Shown: piece by piece, positions 26,001 through 38,065 of the stretch
Layout of the letters: each line of letters opens with the position of its first letter
How positions within the stretch are numbered: position 1 is the stretch's first letter
Assembly (NCBI RefSeq): GCF_958450345.1
Contig: NC_088780.1
Location: 45,252,033 to 45,316,032, forward strand
Direction of reading: 5' to 3'
Origin: Calliphora vicina
Lineage: Eukaryota; Arthropoda; Insecta; Diptera; Calliphoridae
DNA length: 64,000 nucleotides
The notes under the pieces: generated by a model
Told to the model about the DNA's origin: nothing
Database searches by the model: none
Seen by the model: the letters and a program-made list of their open reading frames with translations, nothing else
Position numbers and translations under genes: made by a program

Positions 26001-26785
26001 CAATAATCGCCATGAGCAAATGTCATGAAATGTCTGTCGTCGGGATCAAAAGACTTTACAGTATCTTCCATGATACGATCTATTAAACCTTCACATTTCT
26101 TGCCATATTTGGCCTTGAGATCAGGACGACTGTTTACATAATGAGAAAGAGCGGTAATTATACCACACATCATGGGCTTAAAACCTTGAGTATGGCGATT
26201 GTAAAAACCATGATCAAATGTGTGGACCTTAAAGAATTCTGGATCGCGTTCGTTTAGCACAGCGCCACAGGCATGAATTTTAGCCAATTTACGCAAAGCC
26301 ATGTGCACATGTGTAGTATCTAAACGTGCCACACGATTGGCAACTGCAAAATCTCTGGCTACCAAATCATCAAAAATAATCGCACCCTGTTTATCATCCA
26401 CATACAAGGTTTTGGCAAAAATTTGATCATCATCACCTAGCTCCTGCATAAGAGCATCTAAGCGTGGCATCACATAACGATAAACATCAATTTCACACTG
26501 AATCACATTGTATTGACCTAGAACCTGTCCCTCAATACCTTCTCCTTGGAAGGTCATCTTGATGACAAACGAATCGGTTCTGGGTTCCACAATTGTATTG
26601 CTAACATAGGTCACCTTTATGCGCAATATGGCACTAGTGTAATTTTCACCCTTTCCACTGGCAGACTTGCCACTGATTTTTGTCACCTTAATACTGTCAT
26701 CGTTATGGCGCTTAATCAATTTATCTTGTATATAATCGATGGTTATCCATTCGGGTAGACCGGGATCGATTTCTGGTGTCATCAT
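23009..26785 (-). CDS. EcKL-B: ecdysteroid kinase-like protein with distant last exon
   Basis: On the minus strand, exon 1 is 26785-25720 and exon 2 is 23211-23009, separated by a 2.5-kb intron. The donor follows KFLG in phase 1, exactly as in the other cluster members, and the distant exon gives AINASFVFQALMLN and later LLLPIYDNLGLLDP, matching the C-terminal EcKL block. The product is about 422 aa. HGDYWTNNMMFQY is present, and the second motif reads PLDLQLCVWG, so Phe of the usual DFQ is Leu while the Asp is kept. The nucleotide-loop segment is SGKGENYTS. A TATAAATA box lies at 26854-26861 on the minus strand. The intron holds several mobile elements, including a piggyBac-like MITE. Reading straight through the donor would add only nine residues and then stop. 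The likely role is phosphorylation of small hydroxylated substrates. Confidence 0.9.
23380..24730. other. Intron of EcKL-B: degenerate repeats
   Basis: A hAT-like TAGGGCGGGC start is seen near 23379 without a matching end. A hairpin with ~20-bp arms (attcaaaaatatgccacttt and inverse) spans 23405-23561. The remainder to 24730 is AT-rich and holds short phrases (cccatatgg, gcccccatat) also found in other repeats. No coding exon is visible here. Confidence 0.45.
25136..25392. mobile_element. piggyBac-like MITE, copy 1
   Basis: The termini CCTTCGCTTTACCAA and its inverse are flanked on both sides by TTAA (25132-25135 and 25393-25396). TTAA duplication with CC-starting ends is the signature of piggyBac elements. 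A second inverted block, taccaatacccacccgggtg, sits inside each end. The 257-bp element lies in the EcKL-B intron. Confidence 0.85.
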
Positions 26786-26853
26786 GATACTCTGTGAAGT
26801 TTAACGTTGAAATTTCTAAACTAATATAAAATTTGAAGCTAATAAACCGGCTC

Positions 26854-26861
26854 TATTTATA
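26854..26861 (-). promoter_or_regulatory. TATA box of EcKL-B
   Basis: The minus-strand TATAAATA lies about 70 bp upstream of the EcKL-B ATG. The same octamer precedes EcKL-C and EcKL-D. Confidence 0.6.
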
Positions 26862-27085
26862 CCACAATAGATTTTAGATTCTAGCCACTAGCATTTGAAA
26901 GATTTATTTTCGTATAACGATTGATAAGATAATTGTGTTAAATATGAATTTATGTATATGCATATATGTATGTATGTACAGACATACATATATGTACAAT
27001 ATATTGCATATATATGTACATAAGTATTTGCACACGTACATACAAATATTAGTTTGAGAGTGTGCAAATGGCACTTTTTGTTTAA

Positions 27086-27352
27086 CCTTCGCTTTACCAA
27101 AGGTTTTTTATGTACATGGTTTACCAATACCCACCCGGGTGACACTACTCTTCTATAAATATAGGCGACGAACGAAATTTTAAAAAATTTAAAAAACCTT
27201 ATAGAAAGTTTAAAATTTTTCTATTAAATTCCATAGAACTCTAAAATTTGTTCAGTGAGTTAAATTTCATTTAAATCGAAACAAAATTAAAAAAAAATAT
27301 TAAACCAATAATAACGATGTGGTCACCCGGGTGGGTATTGGTAAAGCGAAGG
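27086..27352. mobile_element. piggyBac-like MITE, copy 2 (opposite orientation)
   Basis: This is the same family as the element at 25136 but inverted relative to it: CCTTCGCTTTACC ends, internal acccacccgggtgac blocks, and TTAA on both sides (27082-27085, 27353-27356). It is 267 bp long and lies ~225 bp upstream of the EcKL-B TATA box. Confidence 0.85.
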
Positions 27353-27356
27353 TTAA

Positions 27357-27982
27357 TGAATATAAATTATAATCAATTCGCAGTTGTTCAAATTTAACTG
27401 AATTTAATTAAGAGCGCGAGGTGTTGGTTTTGATCAGTTTAAATGAACCTTACAGTTACCCAACAGAAACTTGTTAATGACTTGCTAATACTCACCAACA
27501 TACATTTGAATGACTACTACACACCGTCTGCATTACTTAGAAGTAGTCGTATAATGACTTAAGAGTGCTTACTTTCTGTCTATGAATGTATTATTTGTAA
27601 CTAGTGTTAGTGATATTAAAGTAATGAGATAATTATAGCCAGTTGTCAAACCGTATCAAAATAATTAGCTAAAATGCTATTGTGTAAGTAGTGGAGTATC
27701 AGAATTAGGCATTTTAACATCCTAGCAGTTCTAGGAGACAGTCCCCAACTAGTGATTTTACTCATCATTTAGGGTGACAACTAGTTACATAAATAGCTAC
27801 GTGACTAGTTATTTTAACACGTGCATGTCCTAAGCCAGGGGTCAGTTAACCCGTTTTTATTACAATGAGACTGTCTAATAGCTGGTCCAAAGTAGTCAAC
27901 GCATTGGAATCACAGGTTAAATAGTGCCAGTTGTCTTACTAGCTACTTAACTGGTAACTTTATCAGCTACATTACAAGTTAT
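27357..27982. repeat. Unclassified dispersed repeat rich in ctagtta / ttactagct motifs
   Basis: The stretch, interrupted by the DINE-1-like insertion and resuming at 28757-29010, is built of phrases such as ttacccaacag, actagctacttaactgg and ctagttat. The right edge of the window (63535-63710) has the same flavour, starting ttacccagcag. No ORF is present. Confidence 0.4.
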
Positions 27983-28756
27983 TATACCCTATACCACCGT
28001 AGTGGGGAGGGTATATTGGGTTAGTGCTGATGTTTGTAACGTGCTAAACTATTGACGCCACACCCACCTTAAATTATACCAATCAGCTCAGAATCGATTA
28101 AGCGATGTCCGTCCGTCTGTCCGTCCATGTAAACCTTGTAATCAAATTACAGCTCGGGATTTCAAAGATAATTCGACCAAATTTGGTACAAGCTCTTCCA
28201 TTGCCAAGAACGAAGCCAATTGAATTTGGTTAGAATCGGTTCATTATTTCTCCTAGCCCCCATACGATTGCCCTATCTGAAAATAATTAAGCTCTAATAA
28301 ATATCTTATTTATATTGATATCCAAACCGAATTCAGCACAAATAAGTTTTATATAAGCCTAACTCGCACCACCAAATTTTGTGATGATCGGTCTATAATT
28401 AGTCATAGCTCCCAAATAAGGCCCTCTTTAGAAAATCACTTCAAACACCATAAATCTCTTAAAAATATTGGTATTCCAATAAAACTTAACACAAATAAGT
28501 TGTATATACACAAAAGTCATTACAACAAATTGTGTAACGATCGGTCTACAATTAGTCATAGCACCCATATAAGACCCACTTCCGAAAATCATTTTTACGG
28601 GTATAGATTTCTTAAAAATGTTGGTATTCAAATAAAATTCAACACAAATAAGCCTCATATGTATAGAAGACATGCCACCTAATTTTAAAAGAAAACTGCT
28701 CTTCTCTGTGTAGGGTATCATATGGTCGGGCTTGACCGTTTATACTTTCTTACTTG
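27983..28756 (+). mobile_element. DINE-1-like element, 774 bp
   Basis: The start is TATACCCTATACCACC with gtggggagggtat. An internal gtccgtccgtctgtccgtcc is followed by agctcccatataag-type segments. The 3' end is ggtcgggcttgaccg then tttcttacttg. It is nearly full length. Confidence 0.78.
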
Positions 28757-29299
28757 TTTTAACATATACAAGTGCTAATTGACTTCAAATATTTAGCTAA
28801 TAAGACGTATCATAGACAGTCCAATAAACGATTGCTTGTAAACAAACCTTCCTTCGACAACTCTCCAATATATTGCTTCTGGTGGGTAAAATAACTACTT
28901 TCTAAAGTGCAGTACAAAATAAACGTTTAAAGTGACTTCACTATAGGTTACTAAGAGACACTGAAGTGACAATTGACTTCACGCTATATTACATGGGATA
29001 TCAGTATACTTAAGCAAAAATAAAAATAAACTGTATGAGAATTAATCAACACAATTTGTCGAGTTGAATTTTAACGAGTGACAGCCTCCACCACTTAACT
29101 ACATAAATATCGTTATTGAGATGAAATTAAACCAAAATAAATGGAAATCACAGTATAATATTTTATGGTCATAGCTCCCTAAGGCCTACATCCAAAAAAA
29201 ATACTAATGCATATAAAAATCGATTAAAAATTGAACACAAATTTGTTTGAAATATGCATCATACTTCATTCTAAGTACTACCTCGATTTGTTATACACA

Positions 29300-30165
29300 C
29301 ATTTCCATGGACATTATGTCACTCAAAAAGATGACATTATGTCCATGGACATTATGTCATTTCGGTAGTGTCATAATGTCCATGTGTAATGTGTCGTAAA
29401 GTCCATGGACATAATGAAACTTTTGGAGTGACATAATGTCCATGATATTATAATTTAAGTATTTATGTTTTAATTTAACTTGTATCGAATTTACCGTTGT
29501 AAATTTATAGTAGTAATGTAGTAATAAGACGAAAGCTGCGATATTTAGTTATTATCTGAATTTTGTGGAGTTCACACGTCACAAATTTAAAGTTAAGAAA
29601 AGGTAAAGTGTTAAAGAAGTTAAAATGGATAATGTAAAATATAAATATGAATTCAGGAATGAATTTAACAAAAAAAAAAAGAAAGCTCAATCAAAAATTT
29701 AAGAACACTTAAAAAAAATATTTTTTAATAATTTATTTACAAGAAAGGCTTTATTTAGCGAAGCCGCCTGCCGCGTTCTATGGATATAGTTCCTAAGAGC
29801 GGCCATAGGCCGCCATGCAGAAAAACTTTATTTGCAAAGACAAGTTTTTTTTGCACTCAGTAGCATGGCGAGCAACTATTCGGTATCGCAGAAAAAAATT
29901 TTTCTTATTGGCGGCCTGCGGCCGCACTTAGGGGCTTTCTCCTCCATGGAACGCGGCAGGCGGCTTCGCTACATGAAGTTTTCTAATATATGAAAGTATA
30001 AACTGTTACCAGGATCTTGATTTGCTCCAACAATTTTATAAAAATGAGTTTTTCTAAAAAAAATTTGGACATTATGACACTTCCAAAAGTGTCATAATAT
30101 CCAAAAGCAAAGTGACCATGGACATTATGACACTACCGAAATGACATAATGTCCATGGACATGGA
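29300..30165. mobile_element. Foldback element with gacattatgtc arms
   Basis: The arm 29300-29445 and the inverse arm 30062-30165 share tgtccatggacattatgtca, ttcggtagtgtcataatgtc and cttttggagtgacataatgt in inverted order. Each arm is also internally palindromic (gacataatgtc and gacattatgtc). The loop contains a second, GC-rich inverted-repeat element. No ORF is present. Confidence 0.75.
29758..29969. mobile_element. GC-rich TA-flanked MITE nested in the foldback loop
   Basis: The exact inverted ends gcgaagccgcctgccgcgtt and aacgcggcaggcggcttcgc are flanked by TA on each side. A second inner inverted pair (gcggccataggccgc and gcggcctgcggccgc) lies inside. The base composition is strikingly GC-rich against the AT-rich surroundings. 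TA flanks suggest the Tc1/mariner superfamily. Confidence 0.75.
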
Positions 30166-30287
30166 ACTTAGACCACTATTGTGTTCACTGGGATATCTGA
30201 AGGTTTACAGTAGAGAAAACAAATGCAAAATTATAGCTGTATTATGAAAATTAATATCAAGATTTTTGAAAATTACAAGATAATATT

Positions 30288-30870
30288 TATACCCTACACC
30301 ACCGGTATTATGCGTTTGTGCTGATGTTTGTAACGCCCAAAAATATTAGTCTAACACTCACACCGATCGACTTGGAATCTCCATCTGAGTCGATTGAACA
30401 TTGTAGGCAAAGTACATGTCGCAAATTTGAACATACATACTTACTTCGATCAAATTTGGTACATTAATTTGTTTGGATCAACGACCTGGCCCCTATACAA
30501 ATGTTCTCCCAAAATAATTAATTTATATAGGTATCTAGTCCAAATAAATTTTATATATACGAAAGTCATGTCACCTAATTTAATAATGAGCGGTCCATAA
30601 TTAGTCATAGCTCCCATATAAGGCCTGCTTCCAAAAATCGTTTTAACGATCATAAATCTCTTATAAATGTTTCCACATAAAATTCAACAGAAATAATTAG
30701 CATATGGACATAAATCACACGACCTAATTTCATGGCGAACGATCCATAATTAGTCATAGCTCCCATATAAGGATCACTTCCGAAAATCATTCACGAAAAT
30801 AAATTATAGAAATTTTAAAAGCAAAATGCTTTTGCTCAATTACTCAGTGTAGGGAATTATATGGTCGGGC
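30288..30870 (+). mobile_element. DINE-1-like element, 3' truncated
   Basis: The start is TATACCCTACACCACC. Internal agctcccatataaggcc units are present. The sequence ends within the atatggtcgggc hairpin and lacks the final cttacttg. Confidence 0.7.
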
Positions 30871-30973
30871 AATATTTTTAAATTGTATACTTTTAAATGA
30901 CAATAACTTTAAGAGGTAAAAGACTAAAAACCTAAAGTTTCGGATTCACAAGTTTTTTCTATGGTCTACTAAT

Positions 30974-31525
30974 TATACCCTACACCACCATAGTAGGGAG
31001 GTGCGTTTGTCCAGAAGTTTTGTAACGTCCAAAAATATGAAGATATTTCGTTCAAATTTGGTATATATAATTTTTTCGGCCCAAGGACAAAGCCTATTGA
31101 AACTGGCTAAATCGGTCCATTATTTCACCTAGCCCCCATACAAATGTCCTCTCGAAATTGGTCTTTATCGGTCATAAATGTTTAATTTATATATGTATCT
31201 ATACAAATTTCGCTCCGAATAAGTTTGATATATACAAAATTCATGTTACCAAGTTTAGTTACGATCGGTCCATAATTAGTCATAGCTCTCTTATAGACCC
31301 GCTTCCGAAAATCGCTTTAACATGCATAAATCTCCTAAAAATGTTGGTATATACACAAAATTCAACATAAATAACTGTCATATAGACATAAATCACTCGA
31401 CGTAATTTCAAGGTGATCGGTCCATAATTGGTCATATCTCCCATATAAGGCCCACTTCCGAAAATCATTCACGAATATAAATTATTAATATTTTAAAAGA
31501 AAAATTTATCAGATATAGTCCTGCC
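30974..31525 (+). mobile_element. DINE-1-like element, degenerate 3' end
   Basis: The start is TATACCCTACACCACC, with internal cccccatacaaatgtcc and cttccgaaaatc units. The end decays at gatatagtcctgcc. It lies 100 bp from the previous copy in the same orientation. Confidence 0.7.
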
Positions 31526-33150
31526 TTAAAAAATGTGATTTTTAATGTGATATATTTCAGTAAACATTTTTTAATATTAAGAACTATAATTAGTGCTAAT
31601 TTTAAGTTCAGTTTTTATTGTTAGTGGGCCTAATTGGTGAAAATGTTTAAATTAAGTTTGCTTAACATGCATAGTCGCATTGTTTTAATAGAAATTGTAA
31701 TTCAATTCTCTTCAGTGCTTATTATTTAATTTTATTCTAACAAATTTCAAATGCAAAGTTCATTTAATTTCTAATTAATAAACCACTACAAATATTGTAT
31801 TATGCAATTCAGCTAAAGATCCGATTTTTTTTATATCTCTTGAGATTTCTGGCCATGATTAGCTAAAACGAATCATGGCATAATACTGAAGTAGAGTACA
31901 AACGCAGTCCAAAAATTAACAAGTCTAAATATTTATTGTGTTAGTATTTAATATGTTCAAATATATTTGAAATACAGATAGATATACACGTGCGCCTGTA
32001 TTGGGGAGGAGGTGTGTGCGACATGACAAGACAAACGAATTATTTACTTTTAACCATAATAATAAAATTTTTCCTTCCACTTGTGTACCTATTTATGTAT
32101 CTACTTACGATGACACAGATAATGCTTGTTTTTATAATAATAAAAAATAAAACAAAACGAACAAATTAGTATATAGTAACTGATTAAAATACAGTTAAAA
32201 TATGTAATTATAAATATTGATAACCATTACCTAAGTTAAGTTAATATTATCAACACTGATCGAAAAACACCCCGGAAACTGTTCAAAAAGTATAGTTGAA
32301 GCATAGTGCATCCATTACTTCGTTCTGAATTACTTTTTTGGCATAGTCTAACTGGAAACTACTTAACAGAAATTAAAAAAATGGAACAAATTTTAAATAA
32401 ATATAAAATTTAGGGGCTGGTGTTTTTTCTATTGTATTTGCCGCAATATCAGTCTGATACGAGTATAAACAAATAAATACACACAATTTTTTGAGGGTTT
32501 TTAATTTGCTGTCACACAAAATTTCGTTTAAAAAAACTTAATTGTTGACAAAACAAGTTTTTGCAAATTAAACTTTTTTGTCAAGTCATGTATTAAATTA
32601 TTAAAAATAAAACAGAAACTTAAACATGATTTTTTTATTTTTTTTGTTGACAACATCTATTAGCAGCAGGTTCTTCTTTAATGATAATGGCACAATGCCA
32701 CATTAAGTACATAATGCTGATATTCGTGATGATTTTCAACAAACAGCTCCAGATGTAGATTTATGATTGTAAATGTATACAAGATAAGCTTAGCAAAAGA
32801 GTACCCTACATAAATGTCGGTGTTACGTTATTTTGAAATCAATGTTTGGGCCTCTTTTTTTTCTAGTTTTGTTTTGATATGCAATACACGTCATAAAATC
32901 AAATATTTCTTTCTCATTAGCATAAATTTGTTGTTAAACAAAATTCAAAAACAAACTAAAATTAAAATACATATGTATGTATTTGGCAAAATTTATAGAT
33001 AAATATGCTATATATGATTTTATTAATTTAGGTGCATATGTATAAGTGTCATTCCGAATTGGATTCTTGATTCGAAAAAAATGCTAAGTCATCTTTATTT
33101 ATTTTGTAAAATAGAATATATTTAATAATTTTTGTATTTAGAAAATACAT
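31526..33150. other. Gene-free spacer
   Basis: The region is AT-rich with no coding potential beyond chance ORFs. No paired terminal repeats were recognised. Confidence 0.5.
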
Positions 33151-33179
33151 ATGTATGTACCTCTGAAGTTTTGAGATGC

Positions 33180-33900
33180 ATTTACAATGGGAAAAAATGC
33201 ATTTTTTTCAGTTTTTGTAAAAATTTTGCCATTAAAAAATTACTTTTGTAATTTAATTTAAAAGAATCGAAATGTGTACGTAATTATCGTTCTAATGAGA
33301 CATAAAAAACAGAAATCGGTAGAAAAATGTTAAAGTTATTAAAAATTCGCCAGGCCATTAACGTGTCTCAGGCCACTATAACAAGAAATGTAGGAACAAA
33401 GTTAACATATTTTGATAAATATTAAAATAAAAGCTAATTTTTACTTAAAATATGTCCATATATACTTGTATATGAGTTTTTGTCTTCGTAGGATACCGTT
33501 AACCTATTCTTAGGTATGAACAAAAAAATAAAAATTTTTTAACGGCAGTTTCAAAACTCCATTTTCAAATTTTTAAAAATTTTGTTAAACAAATTTCAGA
33601 ATTTTTTGATCATCTCATTGGGATTTATTAAGAATATAATAGGAAATAAAAATGTGAAAAAATTATAGAAATATCTCATATAGTTTTTCCGTATCTGCGA
33701 TTTAAATTTTGAAATTTTCGAGAAAAACCAATTATTTGGCAATTTTTAGGCCAATGAGCTCTATTTCCTTACTCTTATGAATTTTAAGCCAAACTTATTC
33801 AGAATATTATAGTCCAGATAATTCTAAATATACTCTGAAACTTCTACTAAAATCGGAAGATAAATATACATAGTATAAAATACAATATACATAGTATATA
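33180..33900 (-). repeat. Repeat shared with interior of the 45514-47164 element
   Basis: Phrases such as tttttgtcttcgtaggatac, cgttaacctattc, aaaactccattttcaaattt and gtacgtaattatcgtt recur in inverse orientation at ~46130-46860. Copies diverge by scattered substitutions, and only the interior is shared here. Confidence 0.7.
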
Positions 33901-34378
33901 TTTTATTTCAAAATAATAAAAAAGGGAAGTATCCCCCACACTTGCAAAAATAAATGAAATTATTTGTATATGTAATTTTTCAGAGAAAAAAATTGGTTTA
34001 TATTTTTGATTTCAAATGACATAACAAAATGATTTTCATTACGTATATAACATTGGCCATCACGTGGTGGTATGCTAAAAATTTCGCCAAAATTTGTTAT
34101 ATCCCTAATGTACATTCTATGTATGTATAATATTTAAAAAGAAAACCAGTAAGGCTGTGCCGAAATTATACTTTTAAATCGATGTCTCCCGATCGGGATG
34201 CTATTTCTTCAATATTTCGAAATTGCCCTTTTTTTCTTAAAGTAAAACTTAGATATTTTCCTTGGAGACCTATTTGGTCGCTTAGTGGGATGTGAGTTCG
34301 ATATCTATCAAAGTGTTTTGTAATTCAAAACATACAATTTTTGACTTTTTTGCAAAATCGAAAACTTTGTTGACTTTT

Positions 34379-35059
34379 TATACCCTACACCACCATAGTG
34401 GGGAGGGTATAATGCGTTTGTGCAGATGTATGTAACGCCCAAAAATATTAATCTAACACCCACCTTAAAGTAGTCGATTAAACGATGTCCGTACGTCTGT
34501 CCATATAAACCTTGTGCGCAAAGTACAGGTCGCAATTTTGAAGATATTTCGATTAAACTTAGTACACATAATTTCTTCGGCCCAAGGACCAAGCCTATAA
34601 AATCGGGCGGTTATTTCAACATACAAATGTCCTCCCTAAATTGTACTTTATAGGTCATAAATGTTTAATTTATATATGTATCTCCACAAATTCCGATCCG
34701 AATAAGTTTTATATATACAAAATTCATGTCACTAAATTTTGTTACGATCGGTCCATAATTAGTCATAGCTTCCATATAGACCCGCTTCCGAAAATCACTT
34801 TAACGTGCACAAATCTCTTAAAAATGTTGTTATACACACAAAATTCAACATAAATAACTTTCATATAGACATAAATCACACGACCTAATTTCATGGTGAT
34901 CGATCATAATTGGTCATAGCTCCGATATAAGGCCCACTTCCGAAAATCAGTCACGAATATAAATTATTGATATTTTAAAAGAAAAAAGTTTTTGGAAAAA
35001 CATTTACTTAGTGTAGGGTATTATATGGTCCGGCTTGACCGACCACACTTTCTTACTTG
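34379..35059 (+). mobile_element. DINE-1-like element, 681 bp
   Basis: The start is TATACCCTACACCACC with gtggggagggtat. An internal gatgtccgtacgtctgtcca is present. The end is gaccgaccacactttcttac followed by ttg. It is nearly complete. Confidence 0.78.
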
Positions 35060-35424
35060 TTTTTTTTTTCAAAATGTACCATTTGGTAATTTTTTTTTGC
35101 TAAAAAGAAAGCTTAGGTCTTTTCCTTGAAGACATTTGTGGTCGCTTAGTGGGATATTTATAAATATTTTTAACTCAAGACATACAATTTTTGACTTTTT
35201 TTGCAAAATCTATTTTTTTTTCCAAAATGGGCCCTTTTCTAAATTTTATTTTGCTCAAAAGAAAGTAGTAGGATGCGAGTGGAATATACAGTAGAAGACA
35301 CAAGCTATAAATTCTATTTTGAAGAAAAACATCCTAGATGGTATACAAAATGGTGTTTCGTACGATTAATTACCAACAAAATAAAAAAAAACAAACTAAT
35401 TTATCAGGCCCACGAAATTATGGG

Positions 35425-35640
35425 GGTCGTCCATTGAAGCTGTCTTCTATTGATGCTCGAATAGCAAGGCGCTTAATCGTTTTAGGAGTCACAAATACTG
35501 CAGTGGAAACTAATTAAGTGCTTAGAGAGATCCATAGAGTTAACGTCAGTGACAAAACAGTTCAAAGATGCGATTAGAAAAAAAACATTTTTAAGTTAAA
35601 GGCATCGTAAGGCTCGATTAAATTTCGCAAAAATTTCAGC
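35425..35640 (+). pseudogene. Tc1-like transposase N-terminal remnant
   Basis: The translation from 35425 gives GRPLKLSSIDARIARRLIV, the helix-turn-helix region of Tc1 transposases that starts GRPRKLS, then a stop. Further on, RHRKARLNFAK matches the conserved motif after the second helix-turn-helix. Stops and frame changes show that it is dead. Confidence 0.75.
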
Positions 35641-36705
35641 ATTGACGATTGAGATTAATTGAAAAATCTTGTAAATCGTATGCCATAAAGAATCAAAGCT
35701 GTAAAAACAATCATGTGGAGGTCATACAAATTATTAATTTTAAAATTACTCTATTTTGAAACAAGGGACAGAACTGTTCACACCGACTTTTAAAAGTATG
35801 TAGTATATTGGATTAAATATTTTTTAAATTTAGTTTTTGTGTATTGTTTAAGTTAGCAAATTAATACCCTTTTAAAATTAATTAATATAGTTAATAATAA
35901 AATTCATGTGTAATACAAAAATTTCGGGGAGAAATATTACAGCAAATGGTTAAACGATCGGTGTAGATGAATATGCCTGTATTCATTAAGTTTTATAGTT
36001 CATTTTGCTTATAGTTTATTAAGTTTTACCTACAATCTAAAAAAAAAAAAAATTAATTAGCGACTCGTTTTTGGTATAATATTTGTATATAGTGTTAATT
36101 TGCAACAATTTGTTGAAACAATTTTGTTCAAAACAAATTAGAGAGCTGTATTTGGCTGTGTCGAATTTTATGTACCCTTCACGTTAGTATACGTAACTTT
36201 AATTTTTGTATTGAATAACATATTATATACATCTAAAATATAGGAGATAGGATTTGCAGAGAGATTAGTATTATAAGTATGCTGAAATTTAACTTTCTAG
36301 GTATTTTGGGAACTTCTAAAATGTTTCAAAATATCACAAATTATGTAATTTCGACTGATTTGTTAATCCCCAAAAATTCTCGGAATTTTGGAATTGGCAT
36401 CCCTAGTGTTTACATAATATGGTCAAAATTGGAAGAACCAGGATCAAAAATTTAGTTTTTTCATGATAAATTAAAAATTATACAAAAACAAATTTAAATT
36501 TTCATTTTTCCAACTATTTATTGAATTTGATGTTATTTAAACGAAAGAATTGTTTGGTCAGGAGGTAGAACCAAATATGTTTTTAGATTAAATTTCAAAA
36601 AATTAAAATTAAATTATAATAAAAGTTTTTATCATTAACTTGATATATAACAATCTATTTACAGCGTTTTAGTTATTTGAATATTAATTTATTTGTATAT
36701 ATCGT

Positions 36706-36942
36706 CCCCTTAATAAAACAATAGTGTATAATTTTTTTGCCATTTCGAAATAATTGAGTTTAAAAATTTTGTGTTAGTAGACATCTATAACAAAAGTAAT
36801 ATTTCAATTGATCTTTTGACCCACTTTGTGGAAGTAGAATTTCACTACATTTTGACCACATATAGAATCAGTTATGTAGATTCTTATTAGCAATACAAAA
36901 ATAATGGTGTATATGCTTATACACTATTGTTTTATTGAGGGG
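36706..36942. mobile_element. MITE with ~27-bp inverted ends
   Basis: The left end ccccttaataaaacaatagt, then gtata, and the right end tatac, then actattgttttattgagggg, are inverted repeats with one mismatch. The interior is ~185 bp. No clear target duplication is visible. Confidence 0.75.
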
Positions 36943-36950
36943 AAGATATA

Positions 36951-38065
36951 ATTTAATTAATTATAACCAGGGAAAGTTTTTCAAGCTTTTTGCTTGGAAA
37001 GAAAGCTTTTTTTATTTTTCTCAAGTCTTTGGAATTCAATAAATATGTGACAATTATCTCTCACAAATATGTATTTCGTTTTTGATACATATTTTTCTGA
37101 GTGTAAGTAACAAATACAATATTCTTTTTGTTTTAATACTTATAATATTTAGCTGAGACTTTTCAATAGATAACAGTTTATTTTAATGTACAAACAAATG
37201 ACATTTTAAAAATTATCTAAAATATTTTATATAAAAGATAGACTGAAGTAGACTTTCATTTGCTAAGCACATGCTGAAAAAAATTGCATTCAAAAAAACA
37301 TAAATAATTCAAATTAATGACATAATTCAAATATACATACAACAGTTTTTAATGTGATATAAGTGATGATTTCCAAAGTATAAACTTGTACAACAATACA
37401 ATGTGCAGTAATAAATGAACTGCTAAGTGCATCGAAAACGTTTTTTTGTTGGAGCTTTGTTTTGTTTCATCTCAAATAATATATATACGGCTTTGTCTCA
37501 TTTTGAAATGTTTAAAGCTGAGAGCCAAAAACCTAATGGAAGAAGTTGTGAAATTTGTATTCAAAATTTTTTAGTTCTGTTACATGATAATATAAATAAA
37601 AAACTGAAAAACCGAATATTCAGTATTCTTCAAACAAAAAAAGTTTCAATTTAAGTTGAAAAAACAAGATTAATGGAGTAAACCATAGACAACAACTAGA
37701 TAGGTAACTGAGAGCCAAAAACCTAAGTCTGTTGTCAAAAACCTAATTCATGAGAATGTATTGCATGTATTTTGTTATTGTATCACCCGTATGTGTGAAA
37801 AGAGAGTAATTTTTCAATATATATTACTCTCTCCTTCCGTTCTATGTGTTTATTCTATGGAGTAAACAACATAAAATGAGGGCAACTATAAATGGAACTA
37901 AAACATGCTCTAAATCTAAAATAACTATTTTTTTCTTTGGAAATTAACAGTACATTAAAAAGTTTCGGTTAGTTTCTGATTAGCCCGATTAATGATTTTT
38001 ATACCGAATATTAGATTCTGTTTAGGCCTAAAAATGCGGTTTTGGTCTCACTCTACAAACTGTAA
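36951..38065. other. Gene-free spacer with an unassigned short ORF
   Basis: A 75-codon open frame without an upstream ATG (37427-37654) contains SCEICIQNFLVLL. The phrases gagccaaaaacctaa and gtcaaaaacctaa recur within it and at ~42620-42650, so repeat origin is likely. Nothing else is recognised. Confidence 0.35.

Noticed and set aside
28428..28721. Short frames such as the 97-residue minus-strand frame in DINE-1-like elements
   Set aside because: Similar peptides recur in every copy because the elements are repeats; they are neither conserved in frame nor related to a known protein.
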